A stretch of 64,000 nt of DNA from Burkholderia catarinensis (GTDB taxonomy: Bacteria > Pseudomonadota > Gammaproteobacteria > Burkholderiales > Burkholderiaceae), in assembly GCF_001883705.2 (NCBI RefSeq), contig NZ_MDEQ02000027.1:1-64000 (forward strand). The letters are read 5' to 3'. The position numbers were made by a program, and so were the translations under genes. Under the pieces are notes generated by a model. The model worked only from the letters and a program-made list of their open reading frames with translations, made no database searches and had not been told where the DNA came from. Shown in pieces: positions 25,050 through 33,749 of the stretch. Positions within the stretch are counted from its first letter, which is position 1. Every line of letters starts with the position of its first letter.

Positions 25050-26330
25050 TTACGATCGCCTGGACGAAGGTTGAATGAAACGCTTGAGCGCGGACAGGCC
25101 CAATGCGCCGCGCTGGCCGGCGGCGCTCGGGCCGGCCAGTCGATCTGCAAGCGGCTCGAGCGCGCGCACATACGGATCGCGCTCGGCCGTGTCGACAATC
25201 AGCCGCCCCTGGTTGGCCGCCTGACCGATCGCCACGCGACGCGCCGGCAGCGTCGCCAGCAGCGAAATGCCGAGCCGGTCCGAGATCTGGGCCGGCGTCA
25301 GGCTCAGCGTCGCGTCATACTGGTTGACGACGAGACGAATCTTGCCGATGTCGACACCCGCATCGCGCAGCCCTTCCAGCAGGTCGACCGCCGAGACGAT
25401 CGATGCGATGCCCTGGTCGCACACGAGCCACGCCTCGTCGGCGACTGCCGTGATCTGGGCAACGAATTCATGGTTCGTGAACCCGCCGAGATCGACGATC
25501 TGCTGATCGAAGAATGCGCGCAGCCGGTTCAACAGGCCCACGCACGCCGCATACGACACGTCGCGCAGGTCGGCGAGATTGGGGGGCAACGTGGTCAGCG
25601 CGACGCCGCTCGCGTGTCGCGTCAGCGCCGTGTTGACGAACGTCCGGTCGATGCGCCGCAGATTGCGCACGGCCTCGACGAAATGGAATTCACAGCGCGT
25701 GTTGAGGAACAGCGCACTATCGCCCGCGGGAAGCCCGAGATCGACCAGCGCCGTCTGCCGCGCGTGTGGCGCGGCGACACCGAACGCGGGGGCACCCCCT
25801 TCGGCGTCGCCCGAACCGGTGCGCTTGCGCAACCACACTGAGAGGTTCGCGGCGAGCGTGCTGACGCCCATCCCCGCGCGTGCGCCGAGCAACGCGACAA
25901 GTTTGCCATGCCGATTGGCCGGCTCCGTGCCAGTGTGCTCCAGCAAACTGCGGGTGATCCGCAATGCGTCGTCGGCACTGCCGGACACATCAATGAAATC
26001 GCGTACGCCGGCCCGCAGTGCGGCAAGCGCGCTTTCCGGCTCCGTGAGCGTACCGAGTGCGACGACCGGCAGGCCCGGGTGGGCGAGGCGTACGGCGGCC
26101 GCGGCGGCACTTGCCGCGGCTTGCGCATGGGAAAAATCGATGAAGGCGATCGCGGGATTGAGCCCCGCGATGCGCTGGCTTAGTGCGCCCGGCTCGAGCG
26201 ACAACGCTTCCACCGTGCCTGCTGGCACGAGCGCCTCGCCCAGCCAGCGGGCATGCTCATCCTGCTGCGATGCGCACACGAAATAGTCGGTCACGGCAGG
26301 TTCAGCCAATGAAAGGGTTCTCGCGTTCAT
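25050..26330 (-). CDS. tadZ: TadZ/CpaE, ParA/MinD-like Tad localisation protein
   Basis: 426 residues. An N-terminal receiver-like domain (about 15-130) is followed by a ParA/MinD-type domain beginning KLVALLGARAGMGVSTLAA. The deviant P-loop has Val where ParA proteins have the Lys that binds phosphate, as is common in the TadZ/CpaE group. TadZ localises at the pole and recruits the other Tad proteins. ATG 26330 follows GGGGGTG; the extra MFN extension at 26339 is less likely. Confidence 0.88.
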   Translation of the reverse strand: MNARTLSLAEPAVTDYFVCASQQDEHARWLGEALVPAGTVEALSLEPGALSQRIAGLNPAIAFIDFSHAQAAASAAAAAVRLAHPGLPVVALGTLTEPESALAALRAGVRDFIDVSGSADDALRITRSLLEHTGTEPANRHGKLVALLGARAGMGVSTLAANLSVWLRKRTGSGDAEGGAPAFGVAAPHARQTALVDLGLPAGDSALFLNTRCEFHFVEAVRNLRRIDRTFVNTALTRHASGVALTTLPPNLADLRDVSYAACVGLLNRLRAFFDQQIVDLGGFTNHEFVAQITAVADEAWLVCDQGIASIVSAVDLLEGLRDAGVDIGKIRLVVNQYDATLSLTPAQISDRLGISLLATLPARRVAIGQAANQGRLIVDTAERDPYVRALEPLADRLAGPSAAGQRGALGLSALKRFIQPSSRRS

Positions 26331-26375
26331 GTTGAACACCCCCGGTTACATATCGCGCGACATCTCGTCCCGCGT

Positions 26376-27710
26376 TCATTTCGAAAATCCGGGCGCTGCA
26401 TCGGGTGATGCGATACCGCCAAGATACGACCGCCACACCGGGCCATCGCGCTGTTCGGACAGTTCGCCCGGCGTGGTCGGCAGCGGCGCGCCCTTCGCGA
26501 TCGGCGCAACGAGATGCGGCGTCACGATGATCACCAATTCCTTGTCGTTTTGCTGGTAGTTCAGCGACTTGAAGAAGGCGCCAATGATCGGCAGATCACC
26601 GAGGACCGGTACCTTGTTAATGTTCGACATCGTTTCGCGGTCGATCAGACCACCGATCACGAAGCTTTCCCCGTCGCCGAGCTCGACCGTGGTATCCGCA
26701 CGGCGGGTCGTGATCGCCGGCACCGACACGCTGTTGATCGTGACGCCATGCTGGAAATCAAGCTGGCTCGATTCCGGCGCCACCTTAAGCGCGATGCGGC
26801 GCTGGCTCAGCACGGTCGGCGTCAGGGTCAGGCCGACGCCGTACTGCTTCCAGTCGATCGCCGTCGAGCCGAGTGCCTGCGGCACCGGCACGGGAATTTC
26901 ACCGCCAGCGAGAAAACTGGCGCTTTGCCCGGACAACGCCACCAGGGTCGGCTGCGCCAGCACGCGGGCCAGATTGTTCGCCTCGAGAATCGAAATATTG
27001 CCGAAGATGCCGCGACCCGCCGAATTCACCACCAGATTGAACGCGGATGCGATCGGAATGCCGGCCGTCGCCTGGAACCCCGATGTCGCCCCGCCGGCCA
27101 CCGACTGGAGACCACCCGGCGAAAATGCGCCGAACGCGAATCCGTTGCTCTGCTTGAAGAAATTCAGCCCTGCCTCCTTCAGCACCGAACGGCTGAACTC
27201 AACAACCCGTACGTCGACTTGCACGACATTCCGGTTACCGACCGTCGAAGCATCGATCACCGCACCGTCCTTGCCGCCCATCCGCTTGCCGACGGCAACC
27301 GCGCGTTCGTGCGCTTCGAGCGACGTCGCCGAGCCCGACACGACTGCGGTGCCCCCATACGCCTTCACGCCCGGCCCCGAGCGGTCCACCACGGCCTGTG
27401 CGGCTGCGTCGACGACATTGACGTTCCATACCGTCGGTTCATCGCGACCACGCTCCCACAGCATCACGTTCGTCGAACCCGGTGCCTTCGCAACCAGCAG
27501 CACGGTCCCGGCACGCCCACCCTTCATGACCAGGACGTCGACGACCGACGGATCGCCCACCGCGATCCGCTGCAGTGTGCGGCCGGCAGCGACCTGTCGC
27601 TGCGAGCCGACCGCAAGATCGATCGACCCATTTGCGCCGGCAGCCCCAGCCAACACGGCGAAGGCCATGGCCCAGATGGCAATTGCGTATGCAATCAATT
27701 TTTTTGTCAT
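26376..27710 (-). CDS. rcpA: RcpA/CpaC, outer-membrane secretin
   Basis: 444 residues: signal peptide to about residue 25, a pilus secretin N-domain (VGSQRQVAAGRTLQRIAVGD), a BON-like segment, then the secretin domain from about residue 220 (NLARVLAQPTLVALSGQSAS, FLAGGEIPVPVPQALGSTA, DKELVIIVTPHLVAPI). It forms the outer-membrane pore for the Flp pilus. It lies between rcpC and tadZ with a 66-bp and a 45-bp gap. Confidence 0.92.
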   Translation of the reverse strand: MTKKLIAYAIAIWAMAFAVLAGAAGANGSIDLAVGSQRQVAAGRTLQRIAVGDPSVVDVLVMKGGRAGTVLLVAKAPGSTNVMLWERGRDEPTVWNVNVVDAAAQAVVDRSGPGVKAYGGTAVVSGSATSLEAHERAVAVGKRMGGKDGAVIDASTVGNRNVVQVDVRVVEFSRSVLKEAGLNFFKQSNGFAFGAFSPGGLQSVAGGATSGFQATAGIPIASAFNLVVNSAGRGIFGNISILEANNLARVLAQPTLVALSGQSASFLAGGEIPVPVPQALGSTAIDWKQYGVGLTLTPTVLSQRRIALKVAPESSQLDFQHGVTINSVSVPAITTRRADTTVELGDGESFVIGGLIDRETMSNINKVPVLGDLPIIGAFFKSLNYQQNDKELVIIVTPHLVAPIAKGAPLPTTPGELSEQRDGPVWRSYLGGIASPDAAPGFSK

Positions 27711-27776
27711 TGTGTCGGAGACCGTCGTACGGCCTTCTCCCTTCCGTTACTGCTGTCGATGACCGTGTTTAGGTTG

Positions 27777-28679
27777 TTAATAGGAGACCGTCTCGGCCTG
27801 CCCGCCCCGAATCACTTCGATGCTGGCTCCTCCTCCCCGGGCGACGACCGGCGCACGCGGCGGCGCCTGCACTCGGGGTACATTGCGCGTACGCTTGGAC
27901 GACAGTTCATCGAGCATCACGCCAGCGGCAGCCTGCCCGGAGGGCGTCAAGTCGCCGGCTGTGCGAATCGCGACCGTCTGCGCCGCGACCTCTTCATCAC
28001 GCGGATTGCGCAGCGCGAGAGTCAGGCGGCCGCTTGCCTCGGCGAGCGTCAGTGCATTGACCTGCGCCGTCGGCACGGCGAGCACGGCGGTCCGCACCGC
28101 ACCGCCCGGTCCGCCGTTGCCGTCACGCTCGGGGGTCGCGTCGCCGAACGACAGGACCCGCAGCTTCGACATCAACAGGCGCGCCTGTGAATTGGGAATC
28201 TCCGAGCCGGATTGCGCCATCCCCGAGCCGTCGCGCCGCAAATTCAGGAACACGTCGACGAAATTGCCGGGCCGCAGCCGATTTCCAACCGCATTCGTCT
28301 CGTCGACCTTGATGGCCACGGCCCGCTCCCCGGGCGCCACTTGGTTGGCCAGCCCCGACGTCAAGCCCCCCTCCACGACGGGCGCGGCGGCGAGAATGTC
28401 GTTCGCGGGTACGCGGCCGACCAGCAGCGACGGATCGCTGAACCCGCCGATCGGCATCATGGGCGCCGAAGCAAGCTTCAGCGCATCGGCGGGAATCGGT
28501 TGACCGGCTGGCAACAAACGCGTCGCCACGACGACCGGCACCGTCTGCATCGTTGCAACGGACGGCGCCACAACCGCCGGATGGGCCGGGGCGCGGCCAA
28601 GCATCCACGCATAGATCCCGAGCAGCACGGCGATCGCGATCAGCAGCCCGGCGATGATCTTCGTCAAATTGTTGCCCAT
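27777..28679 (-). CDS. rcpC: RcpC/CpaB, Flp pilus assembly protein
   Basis: 300 residues. One N-terminal membrane helix (IIAGLLIAIAVLLGIYAWML) precedes a SAF domain (VVVATRLLPAGQPIPADALK) and the RcpC/CpaB domain (GERAVAIKVDETNAVGNRL, PGNFVDVFLNLRRDGSG). It is a periplasmic protein thought to stabilise or gate the secretin RcpA. It follows tadE by 86 bp. Confidence 0.9.
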   Translation of the reverse strand: MGNNLTKIIAGLLIAIAVLLGIYAWMLGRAPAHPAVVAPSVATMQTVPVVVATRLLPAGQPIPADALKLASAPMMPIGGFSDPSLLVGRVPANDILAAAPVVEGGLTSGLANQVAPGERAVAIKVDETNAVGNRLRPGNFVDVFLNLRRDGSGMAQSGSEIPNSQARLLMSKLRVLSFGDATPERDGNGGPGGAVRTAVLAVPTAQVNALTLAEASGRLTLALRNPRDEEVAAQTVAIRTAGDLTPSGQAAAGVMLDELSSKRTRNVPRVQAPPRAPVVARGGGASIEVIRGGQAETVSY

Positions 28680-28765
28680 GGTAAATGTTGAGTGCCGTAA
28701 ATGTTGTTATGACGAAATCCGAACACCGCTTTGCGCTTGCCGCCGCACTCCGCGCGACGTCCGTT

Positions 28766-29236
28766 TCATAAAATGGTCGCCGGATTGATCTGCACGGTTG
28801 CCTTGCCGGTCAACTGCGTCGGTGTCACGAGTCCGAGCAGGGGCAACGACGGAAGCAGCGGATTGGTCTTGTACGGATACGTCACCGTAACCGTCACGCA
28901 ATACATCGTCGCGTCGTAACTGCATGCCCCCGACACTGGCGTCGGAACCTGAACGTTGGCCAGCCATGACGTCAGTCCGGCCGCCGTCGTCTGTGCCGCC
29001 TTCGCCCGGTCCGTCAACGCCTTCGCCCCCGACCCGTTGGCCTCGTAGACATAATTCAGCGCCGTGCGCGCCCCTTCGGTCGCCGCAAGCGTCAACCCTT
29101 GCTGAACCGCGAAGATCAGCCCGTACGTCACGATCGCGTACAGGATCAGGAAGAACAGCGGAAACACCAGCGCGAACTCGACCGCCGTCGCTCCCTGCTG
29201 ACGTCGCCTCGACCGTGGCTGGCACTGTCGTTTCAT
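28766..29236 (-). CDS. tadE: TadE-like minor pseudopilin
   Basis: 156 residues. A basic start and the prepilin-type site RQQG, followed by ATAVEFALVFPLFFLILYAI, match TadE: processing is expected between Gly and Ala, with Glu at +5. The C-terminal domain is extracytoplasmic with a likely disulfide (CSYDATMYC). Its start ATG overlaps the tadV stop as ATGA, so the two are translationally coupled. Confidence 0.9.
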   Translation of the reverse strand: MKRQCQPRSRRRQQGATAVEFALVFPLFFLILYAIVTYGLIFAVQQGLTLAATEGARTALNYVYEANGSGAKALTDRAKAAQTTAAGLTSWLANVQVPTPVSGACSYDATMYCVTVTVTYPYKTNPLLPSLPLLGLVTPTQLTGKATVQINPATIL

Positions 29237-29733
29237 TGCATACCCCCGGTAACGACGAGATAGGCCAGCCATATCGCTGCCGGAACGACGAGACAGGCTG
29301 CGTATGGCGTCGCCCGCCGCGCACCGAGCGCCAGCGTCGGCGAGCCGCGCGACCACAGCGCCCCCAACGGCGTATGCGTAACCATCATCAAAGCGAGGAC
29401 ATGCACACCAGCCATCAGGCTGGCGACCACCCACAGCCACGGCAGTATCGACAAACCGCACCACGCACCGAGAACCGCGAACACTTTCACGTCCGCCGCA
29501 CCCATGATGCGAAATGCAAAAAGCGGGAAAAAACTAACGAATCCGACCAGCATGCCGATCAATGCCTGTTCGGTGGAAATACCAAATGGATTTGCATTGA
29601 TCAATGCGCTAGCAAGCGCCGCACCGAGCCCGACGACGACAAGCGAATTCCGGACAAGCCGAAATCGAATATCACCGACGGCAACGAGCGTCGCCCAGGC
29701 AAAAAAAATGCTGGTGCTGAAAAGGTGTGCCAT
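29233..29733 (-). CDS. tadV: TadV/CpaA prepilin peptidase
   Basis: 166 residues, about five or six membrane helices, peptidase family A24. Both catalytic Asp motifs are visible: GDIRFRLVRN near residue 20 and GAADVKVFAVLGAW near residue 75. It cleaves the Flp, TadE and possibly TadG leader peptides at the inner membrane. It is a short, methylase-less form, as usual for Tad loci. It follows flp by 80 bp. Confidence 0.9.
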   Translation of the reverse strand: MAHLFSTSIFFAWATLVAVGDIRFRLVRNSLVVVGLGAALASALINANPFGISTEQALIGMLVGFVSFFPLFAFRIMGAADVKVFAVLGAWCGLSILPWLWVVASLMAGVHVLALMMVTHTPLGALWSRGSPTLALGARRATPYAACLVVPAAIWLAYLVVTGGMQ

Positions 29734-29813
29734 ATCGCAATCGACTGCGCAAGCCGATGTAACGGCGGGCGAGCCGCGACTGCGACCCGCCCGCCCCCAA
29801 CGAACCGCAAAGG

Positions 29814-29978
29814 TCAGGGTAGCGAACTGGCAATCGTGGAGAACAGCGCCGAGATCTTCGTTCCGATAGTCGTCACACTACCGATGATCAAGGCCGCAAT
29901 CAGACCCGCAATCAGACCATACTCGATCGCGGTAACCCCGTCTTCTTCCCGAAGGAAACGAATCATCATTGCTTTCAT
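29814..29978 (-). CDS. flp: Flp pilin (type IVb), first gene of the Tad operon
   Basis: A 54-residue frame read directly from the minus strand. It starts MKAMMIRFLREEDG, giving a short leader with cleavage expected after Gly14, then VTAIEYGLIAGLIAALIIGS, the Flp hallmark with Glu at +5 and Tyr at +6, and ends FSTIASSLP. Polymerised, it forms the thin Flp adhesive pilus. It is followed by the dedicated peptidase gene tadV. Only one flp copy is present. An AT-rich leader of about 240 bases contains a possible sigma-70 promoter (TTGGAA and TATAGA, 16-bp spacer, at 30244-30217 on the minus strand). Confidence 0.93.
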   Translation of the reverse strand: MKAMMIRFLREEDGVTAIEYGLIAGLIAALIIGSVTTIGTKISALFSTIASSLP

Positions 29979-30402
29979 TTTTTATTCCTCGTGCCTGTAT
30001 TTACGTTCTTTGGCCTTTTATACGTATACGTCCCCGCATATCTGGCCGTTGCCCCACGTCGTTCGCCACATCTGCTGTAACGACAACCGGGTGCGCTTTC
30101 TTTATAGGTCGCCCCGAAGGGCATAGCTCACAATTTGATGCAAGTTAACATTCGCGATAGTCACCTCCTCGAACGTTGTGTACCGAACCGTACATTTGCT
30201 TACATCTGCTCCCGATTCTATATCTGTTCATATTTAACTTCCAACCTCTTTTAACGGCCCGGACGGAAAAAATGATCAGGAGCACAACGTATTTGTACGG
30301 CGTTTCGGTAGGACTTACACATAGGATTTACGATAGGTTAGATGTGCATGCCTAATCCACCAGTAAAACAATTGCCTCGTCCACCAAGCCTGCGTGGGCC
30401 AC

Positions 30403-30448
30403 ACGTTACGCCGCACGCGTAACGTCAATGTTGTGACGTTACGTTACG
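30403..30448. promoter_or_regulatory. Cluster of CGTTACG boxes, candidate upstream activating sequence
   Basis: ACGTTACG at 30403-30410 and CGTAACGT at 30418-30425 form a perfect 8-bp inverted repeat with a 7-base spacer. ACGTTACG recurs at 30436-30443 and 30441-30448. The cluster lies about 130-175 bp upstream of the sigma-54 promoter, the usual distance for enhancer-binding proteins. The symmetry is seen; binding by the local activator is inferred. Confidence 0.55.
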
Positions 30449-30577
30449 AAACGGCCGAAACCGTTCTCATTCATCTGCACTTAAACAGATTCAACAATCT
30501 TTCAATTTCCATAACTTCCTTTTCCGACAAGGAATTGCCTCGTTTAAAACTGGTTGTCGAACCGTCGGGCATTGAAA

Positions 30578-30593
30578 TGGCACGACAGTTGCA
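30578..30593 (+). promoter_or_regulatory. Sigma-54 promoter of the lipoprotein operon
   Basis: TGGCACGACAGTTGCA matches the consensus TGGCACG-N4-TTGC(A/T) at every defined position, with GG and GC separated by exactly 10 bases. It ends 62 bases before the start codon. An activator of the right class is encoded at the far end of the divergent Tad operon. Confidence 0.85.
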
Positions 30594-30655
30594 GAGTAGT
30601 CCTCGCACCACTCAGCACAACGCAGTTCACAACACACATTTAATGCGAGGACAAA

Positions 30656-32218
30656 ATGGACATTAAGGTTATCCCTCATGGCGTGTTCCGGACGACTCTG
30701 ATCGCGGCCACCGTTGCAGCCATGCTTTCCCTCTCCGCATGCGGCGGTTCCGGTTCGATCAGCCAGGGCCTCGGCCACGGATCGAGCTCGGGCGGCGGCG
30801 ATTCGATCTCCACGTCGGGCGGCGGTACCTCCGGCACGAGCGGAACCTCGGGTACGAGCGGTACTTCCGGCACCAGCGGTACCTCGGGCACGAGCGGCAC
30901 CTCCGGCACCAGCGGTACCTCGGGCACGAGCGGCACCTCGGGTGTGTCGTCGAATCCAGTGGGAAATGTCCTCGCACACAGCAGCAATATCGTCACGGGT
31001 ATCGGCGGAACCGTCTCGGGTCTCGGCACCGTCATCGCCAACCAGTCGCTGCCGGGCGTCAACCCGGCCACCACGCAAGCCGCAGGCGGCATCGTGCAAA
31101 ACGTCGGCGGCGCCGTTACCGCGCTCGGCAACGGCCTCGGCAACGGTCTCGGTCAACTCGGCGCGACGAAGGATCCGGTCGGCACCACGGTCGCCAGCAC
31201 CGGCGGCGTGGTCAATCAGCTCGGCGGCGCAGTCACGCAGACGGGCAATCTGGTCACGAGCCTCGGCAGCGGCCCGCTGTCGCCGCTCGCGCCGGTCACG
31301 GGCGCCGTCGGCGGCCTCGTCTCGACGCTCGGCGGCGCCGTGTCGAACGGCGGCACCACCCTCACCAACGCGCTGTCTACCGGCCCGATCCAGCAGGTCA
31401 CGCAGACGGTCAGCTCGGCCATCACGCCGATCACGACGATGGTCGGCCAGACGACCCAGACGATCGGCACGGCGACCGGCCTCGGCGCACCCGTCAATAC
31501 GCTGCTCGGCACGATCGGCAACGGCCTGAACCAGGCCGGCGCCCTGCTCGCATCGACGGGCGGCAATCCGGTCACGACGGGCCTCGGCAACACCGTCTCG
31601 TCGACGGGCAACACCGTGAAGACCGTCGGCGGCCTGCTCACGGGCGGCACCGGCGGCGCGACCAACCCACTCGCCCCGCTCACCGGCCTCGTCTCGACGG
31701 TCACCGGCGCACTCGGCGGCGCAACGGGCGGCGGCAGCGGCCCGCTCGCCCCGGTCACCGGCCTTGTCTCGACGGTCACCGGCGCACTCGGCGGCGCAAC
31801 GGGTGGCGGCAGCGGCCCGCTCGCCCCGGTCACCGGCCTCGTCTCGACGGTCACCGGCGCGCTCGGCGGCGCAACGGGTGGCGGCAGCGGCCCGCTCGCC
31901 CCGGTCACCGGCCTCGTCTCGACGGTCACCGGCGCGCTCGGCGGCGCAACGGGCGGCACGAGCGGCAGCCCACTCGCGCCGGTCACGGGTCTCCTCGGCG
32001 CGGTCACGGGCGCACTCGGCGGCGCGACGGGCGGCGCAGGCGGCAGCAGCCCGCTCGCCCCGGTGACGAACGTGGTGTCTACGGTCACCAGCACGGTCGG
32101 CGCACCTGCACTGACCGGCGGTACGGGAGCCGTCACGAACTCGGGCTCGTCGTCGAATCCGCTCGCGCCTGTCACGTCGCTGATCGGCGGCCTGCTCGGC
32201 GGCACGCACGGCAAGTAA
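30656..32218 (+). CDS. Gly-Thr-Ser collagen-like, repeat-rich lipoprotein (paralogue 1)
   Basis: 520 residues. The lipoprotein signal ends in SLSACG with Cys near residue 29; Gly at +2 predicts the outer membrane. Next comes a tract of 13 Gly-Thr-Ser triplets (collagen-like Gly-X-Y periodicity), then a long Gly/Thr/Val/Ser-rich region, and finally nearly identical 25-residue repeats built on PLAPVTGLVSTVTGALGG. No enzymatic domain is recognised. GAGGACAAA precedes the ATG. It is the first gene after the sigma-54 promoter and is paralogous to the next gene (shared TKDPVGTTVA and SSAITP blocks). A surface structural or adhesive role is inferred from composition and from the FhaC-type neighbour. 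Confidence 0.8.
   Translation: MDIKVIPHGVFRTTLIAATVAAMLSLSACGGSGSISQGLGHGSSSGGGDSISTSGGGTSGTSGTSGTSGTSGTSGTSGTSGTSGTSGTSGTSGTSGVSSNPVGNVLAHSSNIVTGIGGTVSGLGTVIANQSLPGVNPATTQAAGGIVQNVGGAVTALGNGLGNGLGQLGATKDPVGTTVASTGGVVNQLGGAVTQTGNLVTSLGSGPLSPLAPVTGAVGGLVSTLGGAVSNGGTTLTNALSTGPIQQVTQTVSSAITPITTMVGQTTQTIGTATGLGAPVNTLLGTIGNGLNQAGALLASTGGNPVTTGLGNTVSSTGNTVKTVGGLLTGGTGGATNPLAPLTGLVSTVTGALGGATGGGSGPLAPVTGLVSTVTGALGGATGGGSGPLAPVTGLVSTVTGALGGATGGGSGPLAPVTGLVSTVTGALGGATGGTSGSPLAPVTGLLGAVTGALGGATGGAGGSSPLAPVTNVVSTVTSTVGAPALTGGTGAVTNSGSSSNPLAPVTSLIGGLLGGTHGK
30824..30949 (+). repeat. Gly-Thr-Ser triplet tract (13 copies plus GVS)
   Basis: Thirteen 9-base units encode GTS from 30824 to 30940, followed by one GVS. 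Codons vary (ACC/ACG/ACT and TCC/TCG/AGC), so selection keeps the peptide rather than the DNA identical. Confidence 0.85.
31666..32040 (+). repeat. 75-bp tandem repeats encoding PLAPVTG...GALGG units
   Basis: Near-identical 75-base copies start near 31666, at 31741, 31816 and 31891, with degenerate copies beyond 31966. Adjacent copies differ by only a few bases, so recent duplication or homogenisation is likely and copy number may vary between strains. Confidence 0.85.
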
Positions 32219-32258
32219 GTCAATACCCAATCATCGACAAGACAGCGAGGAGTCCATC

Positions 32259-33605
32259 ATGTCCCAGCAACGTTCTCTCACGACGACCGCCCTGCGCCAG
32301 TGGCGCGCGCCCCTCACCGCCTTCGCCGCAGCCTGCCTGCTGGCCGCCTGCGGCGGCGGCGGCGTCAGCTCGCCGCCGACCAGCAGCAACAACGGCTCCA
32401 ACAGCACGAGCGGCACGCCCAGCACGAGCGGCACCAGCGGTACGTCCACCGGCACCAAGGGCGTCGTCAGCACGGTCGGCCAGACGGCCACCGACCTCGG
32501 CAGCACGGTCGGCAACATCAGCCTGCCGGGCCTCGGCGACGGCGTGACGAAGGGCGTCGGCAGCACGATTTCCAGCACCGGTACGATCGTCGGCGCGGCC
32601 GCAGATGCCGTGAGCAACGGGCTGGGACAGATCGGCTCAACGAAGGATCCGGTCGGCACAACGGTTGCAGGTCTCGGCAATGTCGTCGGCGCGACGAGCA
32701 ACACGGTGTCCGGCCTGAGCTCGACGGTCAAGGCGCTCGGCACGGGCCCGCTCGCACCGCTCGCGCCTGTCACGACCCCGGTCGGCACCGTGCTCGACAC
32801 GGTGGCCAACGGCCTGACGGCCGCCGGCACGACGATCGGCTCGACGCTGTCGTCGGGCGCCGTGCAACAGGTGACGCAGCCGATCAGCTCGGCGATCACG
32901 CCGCTCGTGATCACCGCCGGCCAGGTCACGCAACAGGTCGGCACGACGACCGGTCTCGGTCAACCCGTCTCGGGCTTGCTCGGCCAGGTTGGCGGTGCGA
33001 TCAGCTCGGCCGGCAAGCAGGTCGCCGGCACGTCGAGCCAGCCGCTCGTCGGCGATGTCGGCCAGCTCGTGACCGTGGTCGGCAACACCGTGACCAACGC
33101 GGGCGGCCTCGTCAACCCGAACGGCCCGAACGGCGCGGCACCGATCCCCGGCCTGATCACCAGCCTCGTAGGCGGCTCGAATGCGACCGTCGCGAACGGC
33201 ACGTCGTCGGGTTCCGGCTCGACGAACCCGCTCGGCGGCCTGCTGTCGGGTCTCGGTTCGACGCCGCTCGGCTCGCTCACGGGCGCGCTCGGTGGCGCAA
33301 CGGGCGGCTCGGGGAGCGGCCCGCTCGCCCCCGTCACGAATCTCGTGTCGACGGTCACGGGCACGCTCGGCGGTGCAACGGGTGGCGCAGGCAGTGCAAA
33401 CCCTCTCGCGCCCGTCACTGGTTTGCTGAATACTGTCACCGGAGCAGTTGGCGGTGCAGCGGGATCCGGGGGCTCGAGCCCGCTCGCGCCGGTCACGTCG
33501 CTGATCGGCGGTGTCTCCGGTACGGCATCGTCGGGGGGCGGTTCGACGGGCCTGCTGGCACCGGTAACGGGGTTGCTGGGTACGCTGGGTAGCGTTGGCA
33601 AGTAA
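32259..33605 (+). CDS. Repeat-rich lipoprotein (paralogue 2)
   Basis: 448 residues with lipobox LLAACG near residue 31, Gly at +2, and a short degenerate Ser/Thr/Gly tract (TSGTSGTSTGTKG) in place of the long triplet tract. The remainder parallels the upstream protein: SLPGLGDGVTKGVGSTIS, TKDPVGTTVA, QQVTQPISSAITP and C-terminal SPLAPVTSLIGG-type blocks. It begins 40 bp after the first lipoprotein gene; GAGGA precedes ATG 32259. The pair clearly arose by tandem duplication. No known fold is recognised beyond the lipoprotein anchor and repeats. Confidence 0.78.
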   Translation: MSQQRSLTTTALRQWRAPLTAFAAACLLAACGGGGVSSPPTSSNNGSNSTSGTPSTSGTSGTSTGTKGVVSTVGQTATDLGSTVGNISLPGLGDGVTKGVGSTISSTGTIVGAAADAVSNGLGQIGSTKDPVGTTVAGLGNVVGATSNTVSGLSSTVKALGTGPLAPLAPVTTPVGTVLDTVANGLTAAGTTIGSTLSSGAVQQVTQPISSAITPLVITAGQVTQQVGTTTGLGQPVSGLLGQVGGAISSAGKQVAGTSSQPLVGDVGQLVTVVGNTVTNAGGLVNPNGPNGAAPIPGLITSLVGGSNATVANGTSSGSGSTNPLGGLLSGLGSTPLGSLTGALGGATGGSGSGPLAPVTNLVSTVTGTLGGATGGAGSANPLAPVTGLLNTVTGAVGGAAGSGGSSPLAPVTSLIGGVSGTASSGGGSTGLLAPVTGLLGTLGSVGK

Positions 33606-33749
33606 GGAGGACGGTCGCGTCTTCGCAGCCGGAGCGGATGGCGCGGTCGTACCAACACAACCGGCATAGTGGCACGCGGCGCGCGGCACCCTGGTGTCGC
33701 GCGCCGGCATTACAAAGAAGACGAAAAGCAAGGCCTACGAGGAAGAACA

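Larger units (their letters stand above)
29979..30655. other. Divergent regulatory region between flp and the lipoprotein operon
   Basis: 677 bases, visibly more AT-rich than its surroundings, without a credible gene. It holds a sigma-54 promoter facing the lipoprotein operon, CGTTACG/CGTAACG boxes, and a weak sigma-70 candidate facing flp. No sigma-54 promoter facing flp was found by eye. This is the control region joining the two units. Confidence 0.7.

Noticed and set aside
29979..30300. Sigma-54 promoter facing flp
   Set aside because: No GCAA-N5-GTGCCA pattern or tolerant variant with 10-base spacing was found on the appropriate strand.
31666..32040. Regular repeats resembling a CRISPR array
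   Set aside because: Repeats are contiguous, in frame and coding, without unique spacers or cas genes.
33670..33684. TGGCACG with GC ten bases on, upstream of the TpsB-like gene, as a second sigma-54 promoter
   Set aside because: The -12 element is GCGC rather than TTGC and the surroundings are very GC-rich; probably chance.
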